24,403 nt of DNA from a virus: IMG/VR virus record IMGVR_UViG_3300047552_001669, positions 1 to 24,403 of that record. One strand, given 5' to 3'. Shown here one piece after another: positions 14,401 through 19,801 of this stretch. The first letter of the stretch is position 1; every line of letters starts with the position of its first letter. Below the pieces are notes generated by a model. That model worked only from the letters and a program-made list of their open reading frames with translations. It was not told where the DNA came from and did not search any database. The translations under genes and the position numbers were made by a program.

Positions 14401-14421
14401 AGCTGTTATGTTAAAAGTTCG

Positions 14422-14703
14422 TTATTGTACTAGGTATATGTAATCTAATGCTTCTTGATAAGTGTCAAAAAATAGCTCCTCGTATGTCTGGGGATCTTCG
14501 GTTATGTATTCAACAGAATGTCCTAATGTCGATACAATTTGAATTCCGTTTTCAAGTGCTATCCAAACATATCCACTTCTTGGATTAAAACCACAATCCA
14601 TAATATCTTCATCAGATGCAAATTCCTTGTATGCTTTTTGTACCAAAATCCAGCTTTCCATATCGAGATGTCCTAGCTGATCTAAAAATTGTTTCATTTC
14701 CAT
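14422..14703 (-). CDS. Small acidic protein of unknown function
   Basis: A 93-residue acidic protein from an ATG with an AATAACAACT leader, the context shared by several genes here. It begins with a helix (FLDQLGHLDMESWILVQKAYKEF), has a beta-type middle SGYVWIALENGIQIVSTLG and ends EELFFDTYQEALDYIYLVQ. The overall alpha-beta-alpha layout with many acidic residues would suit a DNA mimic or a protein-binding partner, but nothing specific is recognised. It lies 5 nt after the preceding gene and 21 nt before RadC. Confidence 0.6.
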   Translation of the reverse strand: MEMKQFLDQLGHLDMESWILVQKAYKEFASDEDIMDCGFNPRSGYVWIALENGIQIVSTLGHSVEYITEDPQTYEELFFDTYQEALDYIYLVQ

Positions 14704-14708
14704 AGTTG

Positions 14709-14894
14709 TTATTTTTCTTGTTCGTTTTGTAATTCCTTGTAAAAGTCATAAATAGCATGCCAGCGTGAAATAGCTCTAGCGCACGCTTCACTATTTTCGC
14801 CAAATACTAGCTTAGTTGTTTGGTAAGCTTCATAAAGCTCTAGCTCCTTGATTCTGAGCTTTTCCATAATATCAAATACTTCCATAGTTGCCAT
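14709..14894 (-). CDS. Small helical protein of unknown function
   Basis: A 61-residue protein, wholly helical and charged: VFDIMEKLRIKELELYEAYQ, then ACARAISRWHAIYDFYKEL. It may start at the ATG at 14894 or at the second ATG at 14885, which has the AACTATG context. It is the first gene after the strong promoter at 14913-14944. It resembles in general layout the 90-aa protein at 20360-20632, which is also first after a copy of the same promoter. Both have a 'L-x-x-x-E-x-x-x-Y-x-E-Y' type helix. Function unknown; anti-host or regulatory roles would be guesses. Confidence 0.6.
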   Translation of the reverse strand: MATMEVFDIMEKLRIKELELYEAYQTTKLVFGENSEACARAISRWHAIYDFYKELQNEQEK

Positions 14895-14912
14895 TTGTTA
14901 AATGTTTATAGG

Positions 14913-14944
14913 CAAATATAAAGAGTATTTTAAGATACTACAAA
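14913..14944 (-). promoter_or_regulatory. Bacteroidota-type promoter (repeat copy 3)
   Basis: TTTG (14944-14941), 20 nt spacer, TATATTTG (14920-14913), then GCCTATAAA. The match to the consensus is complete, and the region from the -33 box to the ATG is very like that at 20660 (ATACTCTT before the -7 box and CATTTAACAA after it). It drives the group from 14894 down through RadC. Confidence 0.85.
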
Positions 14945-14980
14945 CCGATAAAAATTTTTTCAATATTTTTTTGATTTTTT

Positions 14981-15505
14981 CTAAGATTGTAGCTCCTTGA
15001 TCTTTTGTCGATAGACCAAAATTATTTCCTGAAGTTCAGGTACACTGAATTTTTTTGTCAGATACGCTTTTTCGTATAGTTCGATGAGCTTATCAGCACC
15101 TATTCTTTTTTCAATTCCTAATTGATAGTTCAAAAGATTACCACTCAAATGCTGGTTACAATGAACGCATTGAGCATGGACGTTGTTTTCGTCAAATGTC
15201 ACAGCTCTATGTCCACCTGAGCTGAAATAATGTCCAGCGTCATACTTGGCTCCAAGTTTCGATCCACAACTGATGCAGTTTTGATCCTTGTCTCGAAGTC
15301 GAATATACCTATTGAACATAACCTGAGCTTCCTTCATCCAGTCCTGAGTTGTTTTCAGATCCTCAGTCATTTTTTTCTTTCTTGATTTCCAAGAATTTTC
15401 CTTTACCTCTTGGACGAATGTTCTTACACACTCGTCCTTAAGGCAGTACTTATGATTGAACCTTATAGGTTCGAATTTTTCCTTACAATTTTTGCATCTA
15501 GGCAT
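14981..15505 (-). CDS. ninG: NinG/Rap-type recombination protein
   Basis: A 174-residue protein of the lambda NinG (Rap) family, a structure-specific Holliday-junction/branched-DNA nuclease that aids phage recombination. It opens with a zinc-type CKNCKEKF and HKYCLKDEC, then a basic helical region, then YIRLRDKDQNCISCGSK (given as RLRDKDQNCISCG), AGHYFSSGGHRAVTFDENNVHAQCVHCN (motifs AGHYFSSGG, FDENNVHAQC and CVHCN) and LSGNLLNY. The 'R-x-R-D', 'C-x-x-C-G', 'A-G-H-x-x-x-x-G' and 'C-x-x-C-N' order is diagnostic for NinG. Length is slightly below lambda NinG (204 aa). The ATG overlaps the preceding gene by 8 nt. It is the last gene before the promoter at 14913. Confidence 0.88.
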   Translation of the reverse strand: MPRCKNCKEKFEPIRFNHKYCLKDECVRTFVQEVKENSWKSRKKKMTEDLKTTQDWMKEAQVMFNRYIRLRDKDQNCISCGSKLGAKYDAGHYFSSGGHRAVTFDENNVHAQCVHCNQHLSGNLLNYQLGIEKRIGADKLIELYEKAYLTKKFSVPELQEIILVYRQKIKELQS

Positions 15506-15761
15506 TTTGCAGGTCTTTTTTAAGTCGTTCCAAATACAATATCAAATCCATAGCTTCTTCTTGCGCATGATTGATCCAGTCAAGTTTATTCAAATCTGTC
15601 CTATCAAGATCTGTTCCGTATTTTTTCTTACCTATTCTAGCTCTGTTTTGTATTTTTAGCAATATAGATAAGACTATAGAGTCATATTCAAATTCTTCAT
15701 CATGTTTTTGACATGGACTAGATGTTGGTTTTGGTGGTCGAGGCATCGGTGTTCCGGGCAT
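15498..15761 (-). CDS. MazG-like (all-alpha NTP pyrophosphohydrolase fold) protein
   Basis: An 87-residue protein that overlaps NinG by 8 nt and begins 1 nt after the MazG-family gene. After a Pro-rich start (MPGTPMPRPPKP), the segment NRARIGKKKYGTDLDRTDLNKLDWINHAQEEAMDLILYLERLKK matches a recurrent phage pattern 'R-x-x-x-G-x-x-K-Y-G-x-x-L-x-R-x-D-L-x-x-x-D-W-x-x-H-A-x-E-E-x-x-D-x-x-x-Y', with the E-E...D pair of the MazG-like metal site. Only one half of the usual site is visible, so it might work as an oligomer or together with its neighbour. Activity is inferred from the fold; substrate unknown. (The full pattern spans about residues 39-83.). Confidence 0.65.
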   Translation of the reverse strand: MPGTPMPRPPKPTSSPCQKHDEEFEYDSIVLSILLKIQNRARIGKKKYGTDLDRTDLNKLDWINHAQEEAMDLILYLERLKKDLQNA

Positions 15762-15762
15762 A

Positions 15763-16074
15763 TCATTTATTTTTAGGTTCTACATCACGAATAAAGCTTC
15801 CATTTACCGTTTTTCCAGTGCGGTCTTTAATTGTATTCCATGCAATTTGCAGGCATCTGTCATAATTTATATCAAGTTGCTTGCATAAAATTATCAATAC
15901 TACCTGAATATCTCCTATTGCATCAATAATTTCTTCGGGTTTATGTTTCAGTATTGCTCCGCATAGCTCTCCTACTTCTTCACTCAATTTCAATGATTGC
16001 TGGAAACGATTTTCGTATTGGTCGATATTTCTATCAATTGCCCATTGTTCTATCAATTGTTTAATTTCTGTCAT
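15763..16074 (-). CDS. MazG-family nucleotide pyrophosphohydrolase
   Basis: A 103-residue protein with the MazG-type metal-binding pattern: SEEVGEL (E32, E33, E36) followed after about 15 residues by EEIIDAIGDI (E48, D51, D55), then NTIKDRTGKTVNGSFIRD, in which 'K-x-R-x-G-K-x-x-x-G-x-F' is the family's C-terminal signature. Such enzymes hydrolyse NTP or dNTP to the monophosphate and pyrophosphate; in phages they clean nucleotide pools, may lower (p)ppGpp, or destroy an unwanted dNTP when the phage DNA carries modified bases. Length is normal for the single-domain phage form. The ATG overlaps the preceding gene by 4 nt. Confidence 0.85.
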   Translation of the reverse strand: MTEIKQLIEQWAIDRNIDQYENRFQQSLKLSEEVGELCGAILKHKPEEIIDAIGDIQVVLIILCKQLDINYDRCLQIAWNTIKDRTGKTVNGSFIRDVEPKNK

Positions 16075-16262
16075 ATTTTTTTGTAATTATTTGCTGTATC
16101 TAAATAAATTTCCCATTCTGTTTTGGTGTAAGTCAACGCTATTGCAAATTGATTTTCACTCAATTTATCGGTTCTGTATTTTTCAATACCTGATTTGTAT
16201 TTCAATCTGATAGTGAATGTTCGATCCCAATGATTCGGTTTTGCTATTAGTTCGTAGCTCAT
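16071..16262 (-). CDS. Small protein of unknown function behind leader repeat copy 1
   Basis: A 63-residue protein with mixed charge: SYELIAKPNHWDRTFTIRLKY, then DKLSENQFAIALTYTKTEW and YLDTANNYKKI. It looks like a small beta-sheet protein with one helix. Its ATG is immediately preceded by the repeat AAACAACAAGAAC, and the stop of the 57-aa gene lies 12 nt upstream, inside the same repeat. Its own stop overlaps the MazG ATG by 4 nt. No family recognised. Confidence 0.6.
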   Translation of the reverse strand: MSYELIAKPNHWDRTFTIRLKYKSGIEKYRTDKLSENQFAIALTYTKTEWEIYLDTANNYKKI

Positions 16263-16274
16263 TGTTCTTGTTGT

Positions 16275-16448
16275 TTAAATGTTATGAAATAAATTATATT
16301 CTTCTTCATCTATATCTCTTGAATATAGAATGTGTACTTCTCTTCCTAATTCTTTCTCAATTAAAAGGAAGTTTGTAATACTTGTTGTATGAGCAAATGC
16401 AGTAACATATTTGCCGTCTCTTAAAAATGTTAAATGGTAGTATTTCAT
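16275..16448 (-). CDS. 57-aa protein, unrecognised (too short for usual ORF cut-offs)
   Basis: An ATG at 16448 behind leader repeat copy 2 opens 57 codons ending in TAA at 16275. The product reads MKYYHLTFLRDGKYVTAFAH, then a Thr/Ser stretch, LLIEKELGREVHILYS and an acidic end DIDEEEYNLFHNI. A beta-hairpin start and a helix with IEKELGRE give protein-like character. The ATG overlaps the TGA of the preceding 50-aa gene (ATGA), so translation is probably coupled. No homologue known to me; the case rests on the leader, the coupling and the absence of any other gene in this stretch. Confidence 0.6.
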   Translation of the reverse strand: MKYYHLTFLRDGKYVTAFAHTTSITNFLLIEKELGREVHILYSRDIDEEEYNLFHNI

Positions 16449-16597
16449 TGTTCTTGTTGTTTAAGTTGTTCAATATAAAATTCAATTAACTCTTTTAGTT
16501 CTTCTCCATTCATACACGTCTGAACTAATTGACCAATCTTATCTATAACCTCTCCGTGATATGCAGTGTATATCTTGCAAAATTGTTCATTTGTCAT
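16445..16597 (-). CDS. 50-aa helical protein ending in KQQEQ
   Basis: An ATG at 16597 opens 50 codons to a TGA at 16445. The protein is helical and acidic: FCKIYTAYHGEVIDKIGQLV, then GEELKELIEFYIEQL, ending KQQEQ. The last codons are the leader repeat of the next gene, read AAA CAA CAA GAA CAA TGA, so the repeat is coding and regulatory at once. Its own ATG overlaps the TGA of the preceding gene in the same way. Function unknown. Confidence 0.6.
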   Translation of the reverse strand: MTNEQFCKIYTAYHGEVIDKIGQLVQTCMNGEELKELIEFYIEQLKQQEQ

Positions 16598-16785
16598 TGT
16601 TCTTGTTGTTTTGAACTTGCCGGAATTTCCGGATAGTTGGATTTTTTAAAGGTTACTTTACATCTTTCACAAGTGGAATTACTTGCAATTCTATTGTCCA
16701 AAGGCACATAACCAAACTCTTCAATGTAATCATTCATTGAGGCAGTCCATTTATGCCATCCAAATAAGCATAATATTCTTTTCAT
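16594..16785 (-). CDS. Small Cys-motif protein, DUF1660-like
   Basis: A 63-residue protein with a Cys/His start KRILCLFGWHKW and a C-E-R-C-K pair at about residues 39-43, in line with small phage zinc-ribbon proteins of the 'M-K-x-x-C-x-x-x-G-H-x-W ... C-x-R-C' type (DUF1660-like). Here the His-Trp pair is preceded by Trp rather than Gly-His. Like the next gene it ends KQQEQ, encoded by the leader repeat. The ATG lies behind leader copy 4, 12 nt after the stop of the 37-aa membrane protein. Role unknown. Confidence 0.6.
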   Translation of the reverse strand: MKRILCLFGWHKWTASMNDYIEEFGYVPLDNRIASNSTCERCKVTFKKSNYPEIPASSKQQEQ

Positions 16786-16797
16786 TGTTCTTGTTGT

Positions 16798-16911
16798 TTA
16801 AAATAGTTCGTAAATAAATTGAATTGTCAAAATAATTCCGATTACAGATAGCAGTATCATTGTGCCAATAGCTGCCATTTTTTCTCTCATTCTGTGTCTT
16901 TCTTCATTCAT
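16798..16911 (-). CDS. 37-aa single-pass membrane protein
   Basis: An ATG at 16911 opens 37 codons to a TAA at 16798 that lies within leader repeat copy 4. The first 12 residues are charged (MNEERHRMREKM), and residues about 13-33 form one hydrophobic segment (AAIGTMILLSVIGIILTIQF), with IYELF after it. The charge layout suggests the N-terminus stays in the cytoplasm. It may act on the host membrane or anchor a phage complex; it could also be a superinfection-exclusion type peptide. The case rests on the membrane segment and the regular position in this run of small genes. Confidence 0.55.
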   Translation of the reverse strand: MNEERHRMREKMAAIGTMILLSVIGIILTIQFIYELF

Positions 16912-16930
16912 AGTATATATTTATTAGTTG

Positions 16931-17236
16931 TTACAAATTAACTCGCTCTGTGAGGTTTTTTACAGCTTCAGTGAGCTTCTGATTTTCTAGTTTAAGCTCC
17001 ATGTTTATGCGCTCCAAGTCAAAGCATCTGGATCCTAGTGCGTAATTTTCCTTTTCAATGTTATCCATAACGTCACGGACAAATTCCAAATCACGCTCGC
17101 TAATTTTTGCGTTCTGAATGTATTGCTTTTTGTCAGGACGTTCCTTCTCGATTTTTTCACGCATAACCCTAATTCCAACAAGTACCCCATTCAGCATGAG
17201 CTTAGCTTTCCATATTACAAAATTGTCAGTTCTCAT
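16931..17236 (-). CDS. Coiled-coil protein of unknown function
   Basis: A 101-residue protein from the ATG at 17236, which overlaps the ATPase gene by 11 nt; a TTG one codon up is possible. After a basic N-terminus (FVIWKAKLMLNGVLVG, then IRVMREKIEKERPDKKQY) it forms a long coiled coil: RDLEFVRDVMDNIEKENYAL and FDLERINMELKLENQKLTEA, ending VKNLTERVNL with heptad hydrophobics. Coupling to the replicative ATPase suggests it may be an accessory replication protein, but there is no specific motif. Confidence 0.6.
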   Translation of the reverse strand: MRTDNFVIWKAKLMLNGVLVGIRVMREKIEKERPDKKQYIQNAKISERDLEFVRDVMDNIEKENYALGSRCFDLERINMELKLENQKLTEAVKNLTERVNL

Positions 17237-18137
17237 CAAATAGTTTGTTTGGTTTCAATATCTGTGTTTTTTCGTGGTTCATGCGCCAAACATGTAGTGG
17301 ATCAACATTTTCGTTTGTGAAGCCAAGACCTCGATTGTAGTCAAACAATATCGGATCGTCAATTAAGGTGTGTTTTCCACCAGTGTCAGTGTCCTTGATT
17401 TTTTCGACAGATAGCAGGGTGTAGAAACGCATCGTTTCGTGTTTAATCAATCTGTGTATGACAAACATATCATCACAGCGATTCAAAAATGATTTTCCGC
17501 CTTCAATATGGTCCTTTAAGGGTGCTTTCAAGTGTCCTGCCCAGTGGTGTTTGTCGGGGTAAAGATTTCCACTCCTACCGGATTCGCTGTTAGGGTGTGT
17601 ATTGATATATACCGTTTTTCCAGTGCGGTTGCAAAATTGCCTAGTCATGTTTAGGAAACGATAATTTTCTTCGTATCCCATTCCCCTATCAAGTCCCGTA
17701 AATGGATCTATCAAGCATCCTTGCGCATCCGATTGCTCAAAGATTTCCAAAAGCTGCTCGGGTTTGTACAATATGCTGTTATCTACGAATGTAAACCAGC
17801 TGTCAATATAAGTGCTGTAGCGCATGATTTCACGCTGTTCTAGGTCAAGGAATTTTTTACCTGACAGCATCTGTATCATGTCACGAATGATTTGTCCAGA
17901 TTGATTCTCTCCAGACCAAATTATCCATTTGATGTCGTGTACTGCGCTCAGGCATAAAAAATACCAGTTCATGAAAAAGGTTTTTCCAACATTGTCATGT
18001 CCCAAAATTATGTTCAGTTGCTTAGGTTTGAACCTGAGATACTGATCCATTGGTGCGCCAATTCCAAGTCCTTGTTTGATTTTTCCATCCTTGTAGTCCA
18101 GTAAGTACTGTATTTGATGTCCTTTCGTCAGTATCAT
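17226..18137 (-). CDS. DnaB/RecA-like replicative ATPase (helicase-type)
   Basis: A 303-residue P-loop ATPase. Walker A GHDNVGKT lies at residues 46-53; WIIWSGENQ with E77 matches the catalytic Glu position of DnaB/RecA-fold proteins; Walker B GCLIDP ends with D144; and VYINTHPN with H181 is the sensor strand. EGGKSFLNRCDDMFVIHR and later LLSVEKIKD complete the DnaB-like order. The N-terminal primase-binding domain of DnaB is absent, as in RepA-like and several phage helicases. Its ATG overlaps the initiator stop by 4 nt, so it pairs with the initiator, as lambda P or a helicase pairs with O. Likely unwinds at the origin in the upstream gene. Helicase activity is inferred. Confidence 0.8.
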   Translation of the reverse strand: MILTKGHQIQYLLDYKDGKIKQGLGIGAPMDQYLRFKPKQLNIILGHDNVGKTFFMNWYFLCLSAVHDIKWIIWSGENQSGQIIRDMIQMLSGKKFLDLEQREIMRYSTYIDSWFTFVDNSILYKPEQLLEIFEQSDAQGCLIDPFTGLDRGMGYEENYRFLNMTRQFCNRTGKTVYINTHPNSESGRSGNLYPDKHHWAGHLKAPLKDHIEGGKSFLNRCDDMFVIHRLIKHETMRFYTLLSVEKIKDTDTGGKHTLIDDPILFDYNRGLGFTNENVDPLHVWRMNHEKTQILKPNKLFDEN

Positions 18138-18787
18138 TGTCCTAGCTTTTTCATTATGTTTTCGTAACTAGAGTCGCTCTGAAATAGGTCATTATTGGTT
18201 TTGGCAGCTGAAAGTTCGAGCCATTTTTTAGCTGTCAAAAATAACGATTTGTATTTTTTGATGTTTTTGTAGTTCGCTATGTCATCGAATATGCTGTCCA
18301 CAGCTGGCTTTCCGTAAATAGATGCCAATTTATCAAATTCAGTGTGTGTGATAGACAAATGCTCAATTTGTCTATATATACTCTCTTTATTCTTATATCT
18401 TATATCTGTTGACTGAGTGTTGAAGGGGTGTTGAAGGGGTGTTGAAGGGGTGTTGAAGGTTCGTTTGCTTCTGATTTCTGCACTGCGTTTTCCTGCTAAG
18501 CTGTTGCGTTCGAATGTTTTACGGATGTCATCAAGTTGCTCGTCAAGGAATTTGATCAGGATCCTGCTGTTATCGTCAGAAAACTCGACCAATTTGTATC
18601 TAATGATTTCCTGCCAGCCATTGATTGTAAATTCTAGTTTCGCATCGTCAGGATTCATTTGTCCGTTTGCGTTCCAGTAGAGACAACAGAGCGTAACATA
18701 ACTCGCTCGTGTGTCAGGTCTGCACCTTGATATTTTTCCCATCATCCATTCGGAAGGAGAAAATTTAAACCATTCTAATTTTTTCAT
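18134..18787 (-). CDS. Replication initiation protein with iterons in its own coding sequence
   Basis: I choose the ATG at 18787 (217 aa), which has the GACAACTATG context; an upstream in-frame ATG at 18898 would read through the leader with its inverted repeats. The N-terminal part (LEWFKFSPSEWMMGKISRCR, then ASYVTLCCLYWNANGQM, TINGWQEIIRYKLVEF) has the layout of a winged-helix domain of phage initiators. Residues about 109-123 are encoded by an 11-bp tandem DNA repeat and read NTPSTPLQHPFNT. The C-terminal half (EFDKLASIYGKPAVDSIFDDI) is helical and likely contacts the helicase. Overlap with the ATPase gene by 4 nt supports the role. Compare lambda O, whose binding sites also lie in the middle of its gene. 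Confidence 0.72.
   Translation of the reverse strand: MKKLEWFKFSPSEWMMGKISRCRPDTRASYVTLCCLYWNANGQMNPDDAKLEFTINGWQEIIRYKLVEFSDDNSRILIKFLDEQLDDIRKTFERNSLAGKRSAEIRSKRTFNTPSTPLQHPFNTQSTDIRYKNKESIYRQIEHLSITHTEFDKLASIYGKPAVDSIFDDIANYKNIKKYKSLFLTAKKWLELSAAKTNNDLFQSDSSYENIMKKLGQ
18370..18459 (-). other. Candidate replication origin: four 11-bp iterons plus AT-rich 7-mers
   Basis: In plus-strand sense, TGTTGAAGGGG is repeated in tandem at 18418-18428, 18429-18439 and 18440-18450, with a fourth copy (first nine bases) at 18451-18459. Eleven is not a multiple of three, so the copies are read in all three frames, which points to selection on DNA rather than protein. Directly beside them are three AT-rich 7-mers, TTTATTC, TTATATC and TTATATC (18386-18406), in a stretch that is nearly all A/T from 18370. 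Iterons next to an easily melted region are the usual plan of a theta-type origin. Confidence 0.7.
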
Positions 18788-18802
18788 AGTTGTCAAATGG
18801 AA

Positions 18803-18879
18803 AGTCCCCCTATAAAACTGCGCTACCACCTGCAACTCCATAGAGGGACTGAAATTAATACTAACTGAAGTGTGGTAGC
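18803..18879 (-). promoter_or_regulatory. Interleaved inverted repeats (pseudoknot topology) before the initiator start
   Basis: Arm A1 (18803-18813) pairs with A2 (18840-18850) over 11 positions with one mismatch; arm B1 (18822-18829, GCTACCAC) pairs perfectly with B2 (18872-18879, GTGGTAGC). B1 lies in the loop of A and B2 outside, so the order A-B-A'-B' can form an H-type pseudoknot in the RNA. The edge of stem A is 15 nt before the ATG at 18787, where folding would control ribosome access. A DNA-level operator is the alternative. Confidence 0.55.
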
Positions 18880-18901
18880 TTTGCTGTAAAATTAGCATTT
18901 T

Positions 18902-19168
18902 CTAGTTTAGTGTCGAAATTTTTTTTAAGTAGTCGTTAATTTTAATCTTGTATTCAACGGTGTCTAGGAATTGTTCAAATTTTTCCATTGTGTATATGAA
19001 TTGTGCTTGTATCTTCATAGGGTACTGATTCCATGCTCGTTCTATGTTTGTCATCATGTTAACGTAAACATTCCATTCTCCTATCGTAATTTGCTTATTT
19101 TCAAATTGTTCCATTACATAATTTGTTGCATTCTGAACTTCTTCGGGGGTATAGATTCGTTTTCTCAT
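18902..19168 (-). CDS. Helical protein of unknown function
   Basis: An 88-residue helical protein with KRIYTPEEVQNATNYVMEQF at the start, IGEWNVYVNMMTNIERAW in the middle and TMEKFEQFLDTVEYKIKIND at the end. 'Y-T-P-E-E-V' at the start resembles the capping of small DNA-binding helices, but nothing specific follows. The ATG overlaps the preceding stop by 4 nt. It lies directly upstream of the leader with interleaved inverted repeats. Function unknown. Confidence 0.6.
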   Translation of the reverse strand: MRKRIYTPEEVQNATNYVMEQFENKQITIGEWNVYVNMMTNIERAWNQYPMKIQAQFIYTMEKFEQFLDTVEYKIKINDYLKKISTLN

Positions 19169-19371
19169 ATCAATTTGATTCTAATAATTTGTGATTTATC
19201 AAGTCCTGACTTTTCTAGTGCTTCCTTTTCAGACCTTGCCTTGATGGTTTTGAAGCACTTGCTGTAGGTAGGTGTTTCTGGGAAGTATTCTATAGAGAAC
19301 ATTGCCATTTGCTGCTTTTTAACGAGCCATTCGAAGATAGCTCTAGTGTTATCTTCCGTAATCATATCCAT
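19165..19371 (-). CDS. Small protein of unknown function
   Basis: A 68-residue protein starting at 19371 or at the second ATG at 19365. It has a helix (RAIFEWLVKKQQMAM), then FSIEYFPETPTYSKCFKTI and a helical KARSEKEALEKSGLDKSQI, ending in basic IRIKLI. The pattern 'I-K-A-x-S-E-x-E-A-L-x-x-S-G-L' is common in small phage proteins of ferredoxin-like fold, but I do not recognise a family. It overlaps the 46-aa gene upstream and the 88-aa gene downstream, so it belongs to a coupled chain of short genes. Confidence 0.55.
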   Translation of the reverse strand: MDMITEDNTRAIFEWLVKKQQMAMFSIEYFPETPTYSKCFKTIKARSEKEALEKSGLDKSQIIRIKLI

Positions 19372-19489
19372 GCTGTTGAAATTGAATATTTCTTGCTTTC
19401 AGAACTTCCAAATAGTGTTCGTAATTGAAGTGGGTTCTGACCTCATCATGAAAGGTTTTTTTAGTCCAAAATCTGAGTACAAATGTCAT
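19349..19489 (-). CDS. 46-aa protein, unrecognised (too short for usual ORF cut-offs)
   Basis: An ATG at 19489, overlapping the TGA of the Cys-rich gene (ATGA), opens 46 codons to a TAA at 19349. The product (MTFVLRFWTKKTFHDEVRTH, then FNYEHYLEVLKARN and a Gln/Gly/Tyr-rich end) has a normal composition and fills the otherwise empty stretch between its neighbours. It overlaps the start of the next gene by up to 23 nt. Coupling at both ends is the chief evidence; function unknown. Confidence 0.55.
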   Translation of the reverse strand: MTFVLRFWTKKTFHDEVRTHFNYEHYLEVLKARNIQFQQHGYDYGR

Positions 19490-19791
19490 AGCTCGTATTC
19501 TTTATTAAGTTTCACAATATCAAAGAGCTTTTGCTCTAGTTTCTTCATCCATTCTGGATGCTTTTGCGTGTGGTGTAGGGTAATTAGTATTTGTGCAATT
19601 CTACACGATTCTTCATCTCTGTCATCTGTGATTACACTACCATTTCCATTGCATAGGTAACAATCCACTTCCTGATAGCATCCACCACAGCACATGCTGG
19701 CAGGTTTGTAACAAATAGGTCCTACTTCTTGAATTCCAGTACCTTCACATTCCTGACATTCAATGATTACTGATAATTTTCTTGTGTTCAT
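19486..19791 (-). CDS. Small DnaJ-type zinc-finger protein
   Basis: I start it at the ATG at 19791 (101 aa); a longer frame from 19914 would overlap the previous gene by over 100 nt. IECQECEGTGIQEVG carries the DnaJ Cys-rich motif C-x-x-C-x-G-x-G, and CCGGCYQEVDCYLCNGNG adds further Cys pairs, giving a complete two-zinc site. The C-terminal part is helical (SCRIAQILITLHH, EWMKKLEQKLFDIV). DnaJ zinc fingers without the J domain occur in many small phage proteins and may act as protein-binding or disulfide modules. The role here is unknown. Confidence 0.7.
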   Translation of the reverse strand: MNTRKLSVIIECQECEGTGIQEVGPICYKPASMCCGGCYQEVDCYLCNGNGSVITDDRDEESCRIAQILITLHHTQKHPEWMKKLEQKLFDIVKLNKEYEL

Positions 19792-19801
19792 AGTCATTAA
19801 T

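Larger units (their letters stand above)
16260..16799 (-). repeat. Four copies of a 17-nt initiation repeat (AAACAACAAGAACAATG)
   Basis: Exact 17-nt copies lie at 16260-16276, 16446-16462, 16595-16611 and 16783-16799. Each ends in the ATG of a small gene. In two cases the repeat is also the 3' end of the preceding gene (KQQEQ then TGA, ATGA overlap); in the other two the preceding TAA is formed at its 5' edge. The genes between them are unrelated in protein sequence. The repeat has no Shine-Dalgarno core and is A-rich and unstructured, as expected for initiation in Bacteroidota. Confidence 0.8.

Noticed and set aside
14612-14803. 63-codon minus-strand frame across two small genes
   Set aside because: Low-complexity translation over the junction of two genes that each have proper leaders and starts.
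14941-14981. Terminator between the NinG gene and the promoter at 14913
   Set aside because: Only A/T runs are present there, without a stable GC-containing stem.
18418-18459. CRISPR array or simple protein repeat
   Set aside because: The units are 11 bp in direct tandem without spacers, and the encoded peptide is not repetitive because the unit length is not a multiple of three.
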